DNA of 64,000 nt from Tepidimicrobium xylanilyticum (GCF_900106765.1 NZ_FNNG01000002.1:310001-374000); one strand, 5' to 3'; shown: positions 34,108 through 44,325, counted from the first letter of the stretch. The notes: generated by a model from the letters alone, not told the origin. Numbers and translations: made by a program.

Positions 34108-35955
34108 TTATTGATTAGCTGCTTTCTTTAATGCTTCTGCCCTTTCCTTTTCCCATTGTTCAAGGGCTTCTGTAAACTCTTGTGAATTCATTGGCTTTGC
34201 TAGTACCTTTTGCCCCTTGAATCTCTCTCCTGAAACTCCAAAAGGTGAATATAGGGATTCAAATGGATTAAGTCTTGAAGCTGAATAACCTCCTCCACCA
34301 ACTGCATAAGGAATTACGAAAGCTTCTTCTATAAAAAATGCTTCAGCTTCTGCAAATAGTTTATATCGTTTTTCGATATCAAGTCTCTCAGCTTTAGCTT
34401 CATTTACCATGTTCTCATAAGTATTCTTTCCATTAGCTTCCTTATACCCTTCTGCTAAATGAGGCCAATTATAGGTTCCATCTGGGCTAAACGGATCCGT
34501 ATAGGTTTCAGGGTCTGCATAATCTGGTCCCCAGTTACACTCTAGGAATGCATAGTTCCCAGACCTTCTTACTTCTTGTAGGAATCCTGTTGGTGGTTTT
34601 GGATCGATTATAATATCTATATAATCGGTGCCCAATAGGTTTTCCATTTGCTGTTCTATTACTTGAGCTCTATTTGCCCAATCGCTTACACCTGTGTTAT
34701 AAGGCATTAGTATCTTAACTGGGAATTTTGCTTTACCTTCTAATTCCTGTAAGGCCTTTTCCTTATATTCTAAAGCTAATTTTTCATTAAAGGAATCCGT
34801 ATTTGCAAATTTAGCTAAACTTTTCAATTGAGTATAATCTACACCATTTAGGTCAACAAAGTTCTTAGGAGTTATGGTATTGCTAAGTCTCTTTTCAGGA
34901 TCATAGGGTTCAGCTGTTAACATAGCAGCTTTCCTATCTAAGGCATGGAATAAGGATTTGCGGAAATTTTTATTGTTTACTACTACTTTCCAATTATCAG
35001 GTTCATACTCTTCTGGGAATCTTGGGTCGAAGTTGAAACAATAGAAATAGGAATAGAAACTAGTTCTATTTGGTCTTACCATAGCTTCTTTTTCCGGATC
35101 TGACATCCACTCATCTAATATATCAGATGAAATAGTAGCATAATCTACTTCTCCGCGTAAAAATAGTTCTGGCGCTAAAGTAGCTGCTTCCTTGTTATAG
35201 GTCTGAACCAGTTTCTTAATATGAACATTTTCCTTATCCCAGTAGCTATCATTAGCAATTAATACCCTTCTATTTTGTGGTTCGAAAATCTCCATTATAT
35301 ATGCTCCATTATATAGAAAATTAACATTGTCGGTTCCAAATTTATCTCCTACTTCTTCTAAGAACTGTCCATTAGCTGGGAAGAAACATACATAAGTAAG
35401 CATGGATAAGAAATAAGGTGTTGGTTCTTTTAATGTATATTGAAGAGTATATTTATCTACAGCTTTTACACCCACTTGGTCAAAATCTGTTATCTCTCCA
35501 TTATAGTATTCTTCAGCATTTTTAAGTACACTATATGCAATATTGGCAGTCCCCGACCCATTGGAAGGGTTTAAAATATACTTCATTGCATCTACAAAGT
35601 CTTGAGCTGTAACTTCTGCATATTCTTCTCCCTCATGGGTTACCCATTTAACGTCTTCCCTTAGTTTAAAGGTCCATACTAATCCATCTTCAGAAACTTC
35701 CCACTCAGTAGCAAGACATGGTTGTGGTACACCATACTTATCATAATCAATTAAGGTATCTACTAAGTTTGCAGCTAATGCAAATTCATTGGTAGTAGAA
35801 GTTACTAAATAGTTTAAAGTTGTGATTTCCCCTGAATAGACTGTTCTATATTCTTGTACTTCTGCCACATTACCTCCCGAAGTCTGAGTTCCACCTTTAG
35901 AACAGCCAGAAATAATCATAAACATGGTCAAAGCCAAAGCAATTAACCTCTTCAT
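34108..35955 (-). CDS. dppA: Dipeptide/oligopeptide ABC transporter substrate-binding lipoprotein
   Basis: The precursor is 615 residues long, with a lipoprotein signal (MKRLIALALTMFMIISGCSK, lipobox ISGC, Cys18). It is a family-5 solute-binding protein: ATEWEVSEDGLVWTFKLREDVKW is the family signature region, followed by VTAQDFVDAMKYIL and KYTLQYTLKEPTPYFLSML. The frame extends upstream to 36009, but GAGGAGGG precedes the ATG at 35955 and gives a proper signal peptide. It captures peptides outside the membrane for the DppBCDF complex. The operon context points to L-Ala-D-Glu-containing wall peptides, which is inference. A sigma-54 promoter lies upstream. Confidence 0.93.
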   Translation of the reverse strand: MKRLIALALTMFMIISGCSKGGTQTSGGNVAEVQEYRTVYSGEITTLNYLVTSTTNEFALAANLVDTLIDYDKYGVPQPCLATEWEVSEDGLVWTFKLREDVKWVTHEGEEYAEVTAQDFVDAMKYILNPSNGSGTANIAYSVLKNAEEYYNGEITDFDQVGVKAVDKYTLQYTLKEPTPYFLSMLTYVCFFPANGQFLEEVGDKFGTDNVNFLYNGAYIMEIFEPQNRRVLIANDSYWDKENVHIKKLVQTYNKEAATLAPELFLRGEVDYATISSDILDEWMSDPEKEAMVRPNRTSFYSYFYCFNFDPRFPEEYEPDNWKVVVNNKNFRKSLFHALDRKAAMLTAEPYDPEKRLSNTITPKNFVDLNGVDYTQLKSLAKFANTDSFNEKLALEYKEKALQELEGKAKFPVKILMPYNTGVSDWANRAQVIEQQMENLLGTDYIDIIIDPKPPTGFLQEVRRSGNYAFLECNWGPDYADPETYTDPFSPDGTYNWPHLAEGYKEANGKNTYENMVNEAKAERLDIEKRYKLFAEAEAFFIEEAFVIPYAVGGGGYSASRLNPFESLYSPFGVSGERFKGQKVLAKPMNSQEFTEALEQWEKERAEALKKAANQ

Positions 35956-36040
35956 AATTTCCCTCCTCAATAATATTAATAGGTTAGAAGATGAGTTTAA
36001 AGGGTCCATCCTCTCCTTTAAAATATTATTATATTAATAT

Positions 36041-36056
36041 GGCAAAATGCATGCCA
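36041..36056 (-). promoter_or_regulatory. Sigma-54 (-24/-12) promoter of the dpp operon
   Basis: On the minus strand the sequence reads TGGCAT-GCATT-TTGCC, against the consensus TGGCAC-N5-TTGCW. The GG and GC doublets have the exact required spacing. It lies 86 bases upstream of the dppA start codon, downstream of the gene for a sigma-54 activator, so the predicted transcript starts near 36030. Confidence 0.75.
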
Positions 36057-36098
36057 TGTTCTCATCTGTATGATTTTACCTGTTTGTACAATTCTAAA

Positions 36099-36134
36099 CG
36101 GAATATTCATTTTTGCCCTTTTAAAAATATTCCG
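36099..36134 (-). promoter_or_regulatory. Putative enhancer site for the sigma-54 activator
   Basis: Perfect 9-bp inverted arms CGGAATATT (36099-36107) and AATATTCCG (36126-36134) are separated by 18 bases. They lie about 45-80 bp upstream of the -24 element, where enhancer-binding proteins normally bind. A related ACCGGAAAATTCC lies further upstream near 36222-36234. The assignment rests on position and symmetry only. Confidence 0.5.
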
Positions 36135-36253
36135 AATAATAGAACCAAACATAGAGAAATAGGAAACGCTTACTTCTCTTGTTTTGCAATCAGAAGAAGA
36201 TTTTCTTTCATTTTTCCAAATTACCGGAAAATTCCTACAATATGGATTGTATC

Positions 36254-38107
36254 TTAAATCCTATACTTTTTCAATTTTTCATAAAATGTGGTTTTACTTA
36301 TACCTAAAGCTTTCATAGTTTTCTTTTTATCCCCCTTAAAGTAATCTAGAGCTTTTTTTATAGCATCCCTTTCACAACTCATTACAGCCTCTTTTAATGT
36401 GGTAATCTTACCCCTTCGATTATCCTTTTCCTTCACATATATCATGATATGTTTCGTCAAAATTGTATTGCTTTCAGAAAGGTTAACAGCTCTTTCAAGT
36501 ATATTTTCCAATTCCCTAACATTTCCTGGCCAATTATATCTAGTTAATAGATTAAGGGCTTCTCCAGAAATCCTCTTTTGCTCAACTCCAACTTCCTTAC
36601 ATATTTTAGGTAGTAACATTTCCACCAAAGGATATATATCTTCTATTCTTTCTCTTAGAGGAGGTATCCAAATGGGAAATACATTAATCCTATAATATAG
36701 GTCTTCCCTGAACCTTCCTGCCACCATTTCCTCTTCTAGGTTCTTATTTGTAGCAGCAATAATTCTTACATTTACATTTATTTTATCAGTGCCACCAACT
36801 CTATAAAAACTTTTATCCTGCAAAACTTGAAGTAATTTCACCTGCAAATTTAACGGTATATCTCCCAATTCATCTAAAAATATGGTACCCCCATTAGCCC
36901 TTTCAAAAAATCCAATCTTTCCTCCACTTCTAGCACCTGTAAAAGCCCCTTTTTCATACCCGAATAGTTCAGATTCCAATAGGGTGGCTGGTATAGAGCC
37001 ACAATTTACATGGACAAAGGGCTTATCTTTAAATTTGCTATTATCGTGGATTGCCTTTGCAAGCAGAGTTTTACCAGTACCACTTTCTCCTAAAATGAGA
37101 ACGGTAGAATTGGTCTTTGATGCTTTCACAGCAAGTCTTTTTACTTGATTTATCTCCTTACTTTCCCCTATGAAACTTGGAAATGCCTTTTTTAATAACT
37201 TCTCTTCATTAAGCTGTCTTTCGATCTTGTCCAACTCTGAAAGGGCCTTATCCCTTTCTTTAATAACACGCCTTATTTCGGAAATATCTTCTACCTTTAA
37301 AGCTGCACCAATCCTTTTACCATCCTTATCCACAGGTAGTAGGGTACACATGGTTGGTATTCCGTTTATTTCCTTAAATTCATCTACATAAGTTATATTT
37401 TCTCCCCTTGCCACCCTATAGAAATCTTCTATAGTAGAACTTCCTTTATGTATTTCAAATATATCTTTTCCAATTACATCGAGTATAGTATTATCCTTCC
37501 CTTTTGCTCTAAAATCGTTACCTTTCAAAAGCTCATTTATGCTTTCCCCTCTAGCAGTATAACCTTGGGACTGGTAAAACTTCATTTTTTTAGTCTTTTC
37601 ATCCAACACCACCATATGACCAATGGCGTTCATGTAACTCATGGAATACTTTTCTCCATCTACTTCTATGGTAATGACCTTATGAGCAAAATCTATAACA
37701 ACCCTTATATCTATGCCTAGGAATTTTGCGTTTAATTTCAGCGTATCCTCCATATTTTCAGGTCTTACATATCTATATATGGGTGGAATGCCTTCCTCTT
37801 TATATAATCCAACAGCTACTAATCCATCCCCTTTTTTTATATTTTTATCCCTTATTCCCAGACATTCCAAGGATTTAGAATTTAAATCACCATCATCCCT
37901 ACCTAAGGAATTGTCACCTATTATAACTATATCTCCTCTATTTATTTTGCCTCCATCGTGGCTTATTTGTTGATTATTGATTATACCAAATATTTCTTTT
38001 GCTTTATTATTATAAATTTGAATTATCCCATTATTATCAATGACCATTAAACCTTCAGACATTATGTCTGTAAATAGCTTTACATAGTCATCAGAGTTAA
38101 CAAGCAT
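36254..38107 (-). CDS. Sigma-54-dependent activator (PAS-AAA+-Fis HTH)
   Basis: This 617-residue enhancer-binding protein has an N-terminal PAS domain (about 5-60), a second sensory region (about 130-285, PAS-like, ending [12 protein letters not shown]), a short coiled coil, and the sigma-54 AAA+ domain (about 318-550). The domain shows Walker [13 protein letters not shown], the sigma-54-contacting GAFTGA loop, Walker [14 protein letters not shown] and the R-finger region [12 protein letters not shown] Fis-type HTH ends the protein ([16 protein letters not shown]). It has no receiver domain, so it probably senses a small ligand. It lies downstream of the epimerase gene (11 bases) and just upstream of a sigma-54 promoter for dppA. 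Confidence 0.94.
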   Translation of the reverse strand: MLVNSDDYVKLFTDIMSEGLMVIDNNGIIQIYNNKAKEIFGIINNQQISHDGGKINRGDIVIIGDNSLGRDDGDLNSKSLECLGIRDKNIKKGDGLVAVGLYKEEGIPPIYRYVRPENMEDTLKLNAKFLGIDIRVVIDFAHKVITIEVDGEKYSMSYMNAIGHMVVLDEKTKKMKFYQSQGYTARGESINELLKGNDFRAKGKDNTILDVIGKDIFEIHKGSSTIEDFYRVARGENITYVDEFKEINGIPTMCTLLPVDKDGKRIGAALKVEDISEIRRVIKERDKALSELDKIERQLNEEKLLKKAFPSFIGESKEINQVKRLAVKASKTNSTVLILGESGTGKTLLAKAIHDNSKFKDKPFVHVNCGSIPATLLESELFGYEKGAFTGARSGGKIGFFERANGGTIFLDELGDIPLNLQVKLLQVLQDKSFYRVGGTDKINVNVRIIAATNKNLEEEMVAGRFREDLYYRINVFPIWIPPLRERIEDIYPLVEMLLPKICKEVGVEQKRISGEALNLLTRYNWPGNVRELENILERAVNLSESNTILTKHIMIYVKEKDNRRGKITTLKEAVMSCERDAIKKALDYFKGDKKKTMKALGISKTTFYEKLKKYRI

Positions 38108-38118
38108 TTAACCACCCT

Positions 38119-39213
38119 TTAATCGTAAATGATATTTCCTATACTTTCAAATCCAAACCCAGGTTTTTCAGATAATCTTATTTGGTATTCGTTATATTGG
38201 GCTCCGCCAATAATAGGATCTTCAGCCAGTAGATTTGGACTATCTAAATCGTATCTAGAGATAATTTTTTTAGCTGCTGCTAAATGGGAAGCGGCAGTTA
38301 AACCAATTTTACTTTCCATCATACAGCCAACCATACATTCTACTCCGAAACTTTCAGCTATACTGCATATCTTAAGCGCATTATATATTCCTCCAGTCTT
38401 CATAAGCTTAATATTTATCATATCAGCTGCTCTATTTTGTATAATCTTCAAAGCATCTAAAGGCGAGAAACAGCTTTCATCAGCTAATATTGGTGTTATA
38501 ACATTATCCGTTACATATTTAAGGCCTTCTATGTCATAGGCTTTGACGGGCTGTTCTACAAGCTCCAAATCCAAGCCTGCATCCTCCATCTTTCGTATAA
38601 CCATTACAGCTTCTTTAGGATTCCAACCCTGATTAGCATCAGCCCTAATTTTTACATTGTATCCTATAGCCTCTCTAATGGCTTTTATCCTTTTTAGATC
38701 TTTTTTCCAATCCTTGCCTACCTTTATCTTTAGAGTTTTATAGCCCTTTTCTACAGCTTTAATGCTATCTTCAACCATTTCTTCTGGTTCATTTACACTT
38801 ATAGTTATATCTGTGATTATTTCATTCCTATATCCACCTAGTAGTTTATATACAGGAGCATTATATTGCTGGCCAAAGAGGTCGTATAAGGCCATATCTA
38901 TAGCTGCTTTTGGGCTTGTATTATTTACTAATGAATTGTGTAGCAAGTCTATTATACTTTCAAAATCCTCTATGGATCTACCAATCAATTTAGGCCCTAT
39001 TTCATCGATTATAGCACCTTTAATGGAACCCATAAAATCTCCAGTAATTACCTGAGTAATTGCAGCTTCTCCGTAACCTATATGACCAGTATCTGTTGTA
39101 ATCTTTACTACTACATTTTCTAATACCCTAACCTCTCGCAAGGCAGTTTTAAAAGGTTTCTTTAAAGGTATTTTTATTTTCCCTACTTGAACTTGTGCAA
39201 TCTTCACAGTCAA
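38119..39213 (-). CDS. ykfB: L-Ala-D/L-Glu epimerase (enolase superfamily)
   Basis: This protein of about 364 residues belongs to the muconate-lactonizing subgroup. The first catalytic lysine pair is in TLKIKVGKDW, and metal ligands are in IRADANQGW, LELVEQPV and ILADESCFSP. The second lysine is in NIKLMKTGG. The family enzyme converts L-Ala-D-Glu from peptidoglycan to L-Ala-L-Glu so that ordinary peptidases can use it. It is cotranscribed with the sigma-54 activator gene and neighbours the dpp-ykfC operon, matching the Bacillus ykfB/ykfC/dpp association. The start is TTG 39213, but a GTG two codons later has better spacing from AAAGGTGGG. Confidence 0.9.
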   Translation of the reverse strand: MTVKIAQVQVGKIKIPLKKPFKTALREVRVLENVVVKITTDTGHIGYGEAAITQVITGDFMGSIKGAIIDEIGPKLIGRSIEDFESIIDLLHNSLVNNTSPKAAIDMALYDLFGQQYNAPVYKLLGGYRNEIITDITISVNEPEEMVEDSIKAVEKGYKTLKIKVGKDWKKDLKRIKAIREAIGYNVKIRADANQGWNPKEAVMVIRKMEDAGLDLELVEQPVKAYDIEGLKYVTDNVITPILADESCFSPLDALKIIQNRAADMINIKLMKTGGIYNALKICSIAESFGVECMVGCMMESKIGLTAASHLAAAKKIISRYDLDSPNLLAEDPIIGGAQYNEYQIRLSEKPGFGFESIGNIIYD

Positions 39214-39352
39214 ATCCCACCTTTTCCATATATTATTAAGATTATATCACTATATCAATTTTCCTCCTAGTATAAATTTATATTGAATGATTGATGAATT
39301 TTCAATTAATTTATTAATTTATCAAGTTAATAACTCAATTTATATGGAATTA

Positions 39353-40705
39353 TCATTTTTTTACAAATTCCTTACAGATTACAATATTTTCTAGATAGGT
39401 TTTTCCAGTAGATGTTTTTATGGTTATGGGTGTTACTATGGTTTTCATGGCTTCCACGTATTTTAATCCTTCCCCACTTTCTTCGTAGTATCCTGCTACT
39501 TGGTGTAGAATATACCCTATTCCTTCATCTTCTCCCAAGTACAGCATAATATGCCCAGGCATATATAATACGCTAGCAGGAGGAAAATTCCCCTTATCGT
39601 AAACCTTTCCTAGAGAGTCCATACCTTGCTCAATAGAGTTTCTAGGAAGCTTTATGCCAAAGGTTCTATGAATATCCATGATTAAGGCTGAACAATCCCT
39701 TGTATTATTCATTCCTCCCCAGCCATATTCCTCTCCTAGAAATTTAAAACCCTGCTTGATAATATTTGCTTTGGTGTAGGGAAGATAACCCTTGTAAAAG
39801 GATTTCGAAGTAGGAAGTTTTTTCTCTAAAACCTCAAACTTTCCTTCTTCACTCCTAATAGGCATCAAGACCTTATAACCCTCTTCATCTTCGCCTATTA
39901 AGGGAATCCTAACCCCCATATCCAAAACTACTCCATCTAAATTTACTTGCCTATCTATAACAACTAAAAAAGGCTCCCAGTTTACATAGTAGAAAATATT
40001 TTCTTTATCTCCAATTGCCACATCCTTTTTAGGTATCCAGCCTAAATAATTATATATCCTTCCAAAATACCATTCTCCATCGGCGGATTCTATATAAATT
40101 GCTAATGGTTCCCAAGGATAGATGGCTGTTTCCATAAATCTATCGAATTCAATATTTCCTTCCTTCTTATAGGATGGTTCGTAGGTTGGAAAGGTTCTCA
40201 ACACCGTCCTATTAACCGTTACTCCATACTTCATACTCACTTTATGGGGAATGGATTCAAGGTTTAGGTTCTTCATTAGCCCATTAAAATAGCCTTCATC
40301 CATTACATTCCCTTGGCTATCGAATCTAAGTTCTGCGGGTTTTTTGCTCACCATTTTAATAATTTCTTCCAATTGGGTCTTTTCTATAGTATCTTTGTGA
40401 TTTTCTATGTCTACCAGATAATCTAATTGGTGAAAATTATCTTTATTATAATCTTTTATCTCTGATGAATTCATTAAAAGCAAATCACTCTGAACTATTC
40501 TTTCTATCCAATATTCTGGGTCTTCTATAGTATATAGCCCAACTTCCTTATGAACTTCTAGTGTATCAACATTGACCTCTTCATCAGTTTCTGCATTAAA
40601 CTTATATCCCGTTTCTTTTCCGTTAAGTTTCTGGTCCACCTTGAAAAGCACAAAGGCTATTAAAAACAATGTAATGATGACTATTACTTTCCATTTTTCC
40701 TTCAC
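39353..40705 (-). CDS. SH3-domain NlpC/P60 cell-wall hydrolase, membrane-anchored
   Basis: This 450-residue protein has an N-terminal membrane segment (about 6-22), a helical domain (about 55-150), two SH3-like domains (about 160-310, including WYFGRIYNYLGWIPKKDV) and an NlpC/P60 domain. The catalytic residues are Cys338 in NTRDCSALIMD, His385 in PGHIMLYLG and His401. It should cleave wall peptides outside the cell. The layout matches the SH3b1/SH3b2-type NlpC/P60 proteins. The start is a GTG after GGGGGT. It lies next to the wall-peptide salvage block but is separated from the epimerase by 139 bases with no clear element. Confidence 0.87.
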   Translation of the reverse strand: MKEKWKVIVIITLFLIAFVLFKVDQKLNGKETGYKFNAETDEEVNVDTLEVHKEVGLYTIEDPEYWIERIVQSDLLLMNSSEIKDYNKDNFHQLDYLVDIENHKDTIEKTQLEEIIKMVSKKPAELRFDSQGNVMDEGYFNGLMKNLNLESIPHKVSMKYGVTVNRTVLRTFPTYEPSYKKEGNIEFDRFMETAIYPWEPLAIYIESADGEWYFGRIYNYLGWIPKKDVAIGDKENIFYYVNWEPFLVVIDRQVNLDGVVLDMGVRIPLIGEDEEGYKVLMPIRSEEGKFEVLEKKLPTSKSFYKGYLPYTKANIIKQGFKFLGEEYGWGGMNNTRDCSALIMDIHRTFGIKLPRNSIEQGMDSLGKVYDKGNFPPASVLYMPGHIMLYLGEDEGIGYILHQVAGYYEESGEGLKYVEAMKTIVTPITIKTSTGKTYLENIVICKEFVKK

Positions 40706-40736
40706 CCATATACCCCCAGTTCAATAAAACCTTTTT

Positions 40737-41651
40737 TCAGCTAAATAGGCTTAAATTTAGATGATTGGATAAATCCTTCAAAAGTTCCATACCTGCTACG
40801 GAATTTCCATGTCCGTCTAAAGCAGGACCATAAACACCTATTCCAAATCGATTAGGCACTACAGCTAAAATTCCTCCAGAAACCCCACTTTTGGATGGAA
40901 TACCTACATGGGATAAATATTCACCACTATAATCATACATGCCACAAGTAGTCATAATTGCTAAAGCGTAATTTATTGTCTTCTCATCCACTATCTTTTC
41001 ATTTGTCTCTAAGATTCGTCCCTTATTGGCAAGAAATATTCCAATTTTTGCTAGATCTACACAGTCCACCTCAATGGAGCACTGTTTGAAATAAACATCA
41101 AGTATTTCTTCCACGTCTTCTTCAATAAGGCCTTTATTTTTTAATAGATATGCGATAGCTCTATTTTTATCGGCTGTAGTCTTTTCTGACTGGAATACCT
41201 CCACATTATATTTAAGCGATTTATTAGACGTAATTTTCTTCAATAACTCCAATAATCGGTTAAATTTCTCTTCTCCATTCCCCTTTATTAGAGAGGTAGT
41301 AACTATGGCGCCAGCGTTTATCATGGGATTAGCAGGTTTAACCCCATGGGGCAGGTCTAATTTATAAAGGGAATTAAAAGGTTCATCAGTTGCTTTCATG
41401 TCTACCTTATTAAATATACTTTCTCCATTATCCATCAATGCTAATATCAATGCTACTACTTTGGATATACTCTGCATTGTAAATTTCTTATTATAATCTC
41501 CCCCAGTACATATATTACCACTCATATCAAGTATACATATACCTAAATCCCGCGGATCCGCTTTTTTTAAAGCAGGTATATAATCAGCTATCTGCCCTTT
41601 ATTTGCAGTAGGACGGTTCTTTTCAATTAATCTAACCAATAATTCCTTCAA
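40737..41651 (-). CDS. glsA: Glutaminase A
   Basis: This protein of about 304 residues is a serine-dependent beta-lactamase-like glutaminase that deaminates L-glutamine to glutamate and ammonia in the cytoplasm. The catalytic Ser-x-x-Lys is in MQSISKVVAL (Ser near 61, Lys near 64). Other family segments are PANPMINAGAIVT, CSIEVDCVDLAKIG and SGVSGGILAVVP. The reading frame starts at a GTG embedded in AGGGGGTGATT. That sequence is an excellent Shine-Dalgarno for the TTG at 41651, so I chose the latter. It lies eight to sixteen bases after the nucleoside kinase gene. Confidence 0.93.
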   Translation of the reverse strand: MKELLVRLIEKNRPTANKGQIADYIPALKKADPRDLGICILDMSGNICTGGDYNKKFTMQSISKVVALILALMDNGESIFNKVDMKATDEPFNSLYKLDLPHGVKPANPMINAGAIVTTSLIKGNGEEKFNRLLELLKKITSNKSLKYNVEVFQSEKTTADKNRAIAYLLKNKGLIEEDVEEILDVYFKQCSIEVDCVDLAKIGIFLANKGRILETNEKIVDEKTINYALAIMTTCGMYDYSGEYLSHVGIPSKSGVSGGILAVVPNRFGIGVYGPALDGHGNSVAGMELLKDLSNHLNLSLFS

Positions 41652-41667
41652 CTTAATCACCCCCTAT

Positions 41668-43332
41668 TTAGTGAACACTAATATCAGCACCACCTATAAA
41701 CTCCCTCAATATCGAATTAGGTGGAATCAAGCTTTCGTCTTCAATATCGATAAAATACTTTAAAAATTGTAATAATCTTCTGGCTTCCGAATAGTAGAGG
41801 CTGCTATTGTCCACAGTGCTTAAAAGAGGAATAGCGTGTTTCTTCAGAACTGATAGTTCGTATACTAAAGCTGAATCGAACATGACATCTGCCTCTTCCT
41901 GGTATGGGAATATGTTTTTTTCTTCCCCTTTAATAACCCCTCCCCATAATTCAAAGGTCCTAAATACATCATTACCTCTAAATTTACTATCTCTTACTAA
42001 TCTTCTAATAAACCGAGTATCGGTGGTAGTAATCCTATTATGGGCATCTATGTTAAGCTGTGTTAAGGCTGAAATATAAATTTTAAACTTATTCTTTTCC
42101 GGAATATGTTCTGTCAATCTGGGATTTAATCCATGGATTCCCTCAACTATAATAGGATGATCTTTATCCACTCTGATTTTAACACCAGAATTTTCGCTTT
42201 TCCCGGTGATGAAATTGTATTTTGGCAGTTCAATCTCCTGCCCTTCCAACAATCTTACTAAATCTTCATTTAACCTTTCCAAATCTATGGCCTCAATAGA
42301 TTCAAAGTCGAATTCTCCTTTTTCATTCAATGGAGTCTTATCCCTGTCCACAAAATAGTCGTCTACAGAGATAGCTATCGGTCTTTTCCCATTGACTTTT
42401 AAGTGTATCGCCAACCTTTGAGCAAAGGTAGTTTTCCCTGAAGATGAAGGACCCGCTATTAAGATTATATTAATATCATCATCTTTACAAATTTCATCTG
42501 CTATATGCCCAATCTTTTTTTCATGTAAGGCTTCTGATATTCGAATAACTTCTCCAATTTCTCCATTTAATACTTTCTCATTTAAGGAACCTAAAAAAGC
42601 TAAATCTAATATACTAGCCCATTCATTGGCTTCTTTAAATACCTTTGCTAATTTTTTATGCTCCTTAAATTTAGGGATATTGTCTATGGAGTCCTTATTT
42701 GGAAATAGAATTATAACCCCAGGATAATAATATTTTAAATCGAATAATCTTACATAACCGGTAGAAGGAGCTAAATAGCCATGAAACCCATCGATGTGAT
42801 CTCCAATCCTATAAATTTGAATCTCTTCCCTTTCTAATGTCTTATAAAGCCTAACCTTATCATAATAGCCTTGTTTTTCAAACAAGGCAATACCTTCCTC
42901 TGCAGGTACCTTTTCTCTAATTATAGGTAGATCCTTTTCTATTATAGCCACCATTTTATCCTTTATCATCTCAATCTCACTAAAACCTATGGATTTTCCC
43001 CCTTGTAATTCAGCATAAAGACCATCCCCTATAGAATGTTCTATTTTAACTGTACATTGGGGAAATATCTCTTCGCATGCCATTATGAATATGGCAGATA
43101 TGGTCCTAGCATATATCTTATTTCCATCTTCATCTTTCAGGGATAAAAATTTTATATTCACATTTTCGTGAATTTTCTTCTGTAGATGGTATATTTGATT
43201 ATTAATTCTTGCGCCTAGATAATTCTTATAATCCTTTCCAAAAAGCTGTTTAGATATGTCCTCTAGTTTAATTCCCCTTTCTACTACAAATTCCCCTTTT
43301 CCTTCAACATTTACTTTAATCCTTTCATTCAT
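41668..43332 (-). CDS. Nucleoside (uridine) kinase with TGS/ThrRS-like N-terminus
   Basis: The protein is 554 residues long from the ATG at 43332, which follows GGAGGTAGG; the frame extends five codons further. It has an N-terminal TGS-like domain (about 1-60), a region related to the second additional domain of threonyl-tRNA synthetase (about 60-235), and a phosphoribulokinase/uridine kinase domain (about 285-480). The kinase domain shows P-loop IAGPSSSGKTTFAQRL, the ISVDDYFVDRDKTP segment and FEGIHGLNP-like VEGIHGLNPRL. Such proteins are common in Clostridia and Thermotogae and are annotated as nucleoside kinases; the physiological substrate is not certain. Confidence 0.88.
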   Translation of the reverse strand: MNERIKVNVEGKGEFVVERGIKLEDISKQLFGKDYKNYLGARINNQIYHLQKKIHENVNIKFLSLKDEDGNKIYARTISAIFIMACEEIFPQCTVKIEHSIGDGLYAELQGGKSIGFSEIEMIKDKMVAIIEKDLPIIREKVPAEEGIALFEKQGYYDKVRLYKTLEREEIQIYRIGDHIDGFHGYLAPSTGYVRLFDLKYYYPGVIILFPNKDSIDNIPKFKEHKKLAKVFKEANEWASILDLAFLGSLNEKVLNGEIGEVIRISEALHEKKIGHIADEICKDDDINIILIAGPSSSGKTTFAQRLAIHLKVNGKRPIAISVDDYFVDRDKTPLNEKGEFDFESIEAIDLERLNEDLVRLLEGQEIELPKYNFITGKSENSGVKIRVDKDHPIIVEGIHGLNPRLTEHIPEKNKFKIYISALTQLNIDAHNRITTTDTRFIRRLVRDSKFRGNDVFRTFELWGGVIKGEEKNIFPYQEEADVMFDSALVYELSVLKKHAIPLLSTVDNSSLYYSEARRLLQFLKYFIDIEDESLIPPNSILREFIGGADISVH

Positions 43333-43353
43333 TTTACCTACCTCCAATTCCCA

Positions 43354-44325
43354 TTATAAACCAAATAGTTCTCTTTCTATCTGAGTAAACTTTTTACCCG
43401 GTTCTGCTGTAAATTCCCTGCCATTTAAATAGCTTAATGGTTCACCTATTTCATTAAATTTAATTTTATTGCTATGGAGTAATTGGTAGTTCAGTCCATA
43501 TTTTTTCATAAAATATTCATTAATACTTTTGCTACCATACTTCACATCTCCAATTATTGGATTGCCAATAGAAGCCAAATGTGCTCTAATCTGGTGGGTT
43601 CTACCCGTTATAAGCTGCACTTCAAGTAAAGTATAGGGGGGTGAAAAGGCAATAACTTTTATACTCGTTGTTATTTTCTTTGAATCCTCCTTTTTCCCAA
43701 GGGTTACTTCCACCTTATTTAATTCAGCATCTTTTACCAAATACCCTTCCATAATCCCATCTTTTTTTATTTCCCCTTTGACTATGGTTTTATAATACCT
43801 TTCGATATTTCTATCCTTAATTGCTTGGTTGATTAGCTTTAAAGCTCCATAATTTTTGGCCCCTATAATTATCCCACTGGTGTTTCTATCTAACCTATTA
43901 CAAATAGCTGGGGTAAAAGTCTTTTCAATCCTAGGACAGTATTCTCCCTTTTTATAAAGGTAATGAACCATACCATCTACTATATTGTTACCATACTCCT
44001 TATTAGCAGAGTGAGATAAAATCCCCACTGGCTTATTTATCAAAATTATATTCTCATCTTCATAGATTATGTTGAGCCTTAAAGAACTTTTATCCATTTG
44101 ATCTTTTTCTATGAATTTTTCTATAGTATTATCGGATAAGTATAACTGTATGGTATCTCCTTCATAGATTATTGTGTCAGGAGTAGTTTTGCTGTTGTTC
44201 AATTTAATATTTTTCTTTCGAATCATCTTATAAATAAAACTTAATGGTGCTTTAGATAGGTATTTTTTTAAGAATCTATCTATTCTTTGACCACTATCAT
44301 TCTTGCTAATATTTAACTCTTTCAA
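43354..44325 (-). CDS. RluA-family pseudouridine synthase
   Basis: This 323-residue enzyme has an N-terminal S4 RNA-binding domain (about 10-60, RIDRFLKKYLSKAP) and an RluA catalytic domain (about 85-300). The catalytic Asp is in CNRLDRNTSGIIIGAK, and the GRTHQIRAHLASIGNPIIGD segment follows. It isomerises uridine in rRNA or tRNA; by length and S4 domain it is closest to the RluC/RluD group. The start is a TTG after AGGTGAGG. It lies 21 bases upstream of the nucleoside kinase gene on the same strand. Confidence 0.92.
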   Translation of the reverse strand: MKELNISKNDSGQRIDRFLKKYLSKAPLSFIYKMIRKKNIKLNNSKTTPDTIIYEGDTIQLYLSDNTIEKFIEKDQMDKSSLRLNIIYEDENIILINKPVGILSHSANKEYGNNIVDGMVHYLYKKGEYCPRIEKTFTPAICNRLDRNTSGIIIGAKNYGALKLINQAIKDRNIERYYKTIVKGEIKKDGIMEGYLVKDAELNKVEVTLGKKEDSKKITTSIKVIAFSPPYTLLEVQLITGRTHQIRAHLASIGNPIIGDVKYGSKSINEYFMKKYGLNYQLLHSNKIKFNEIGEPLSYLNGREFTAEPGKKFTQIERELFGL

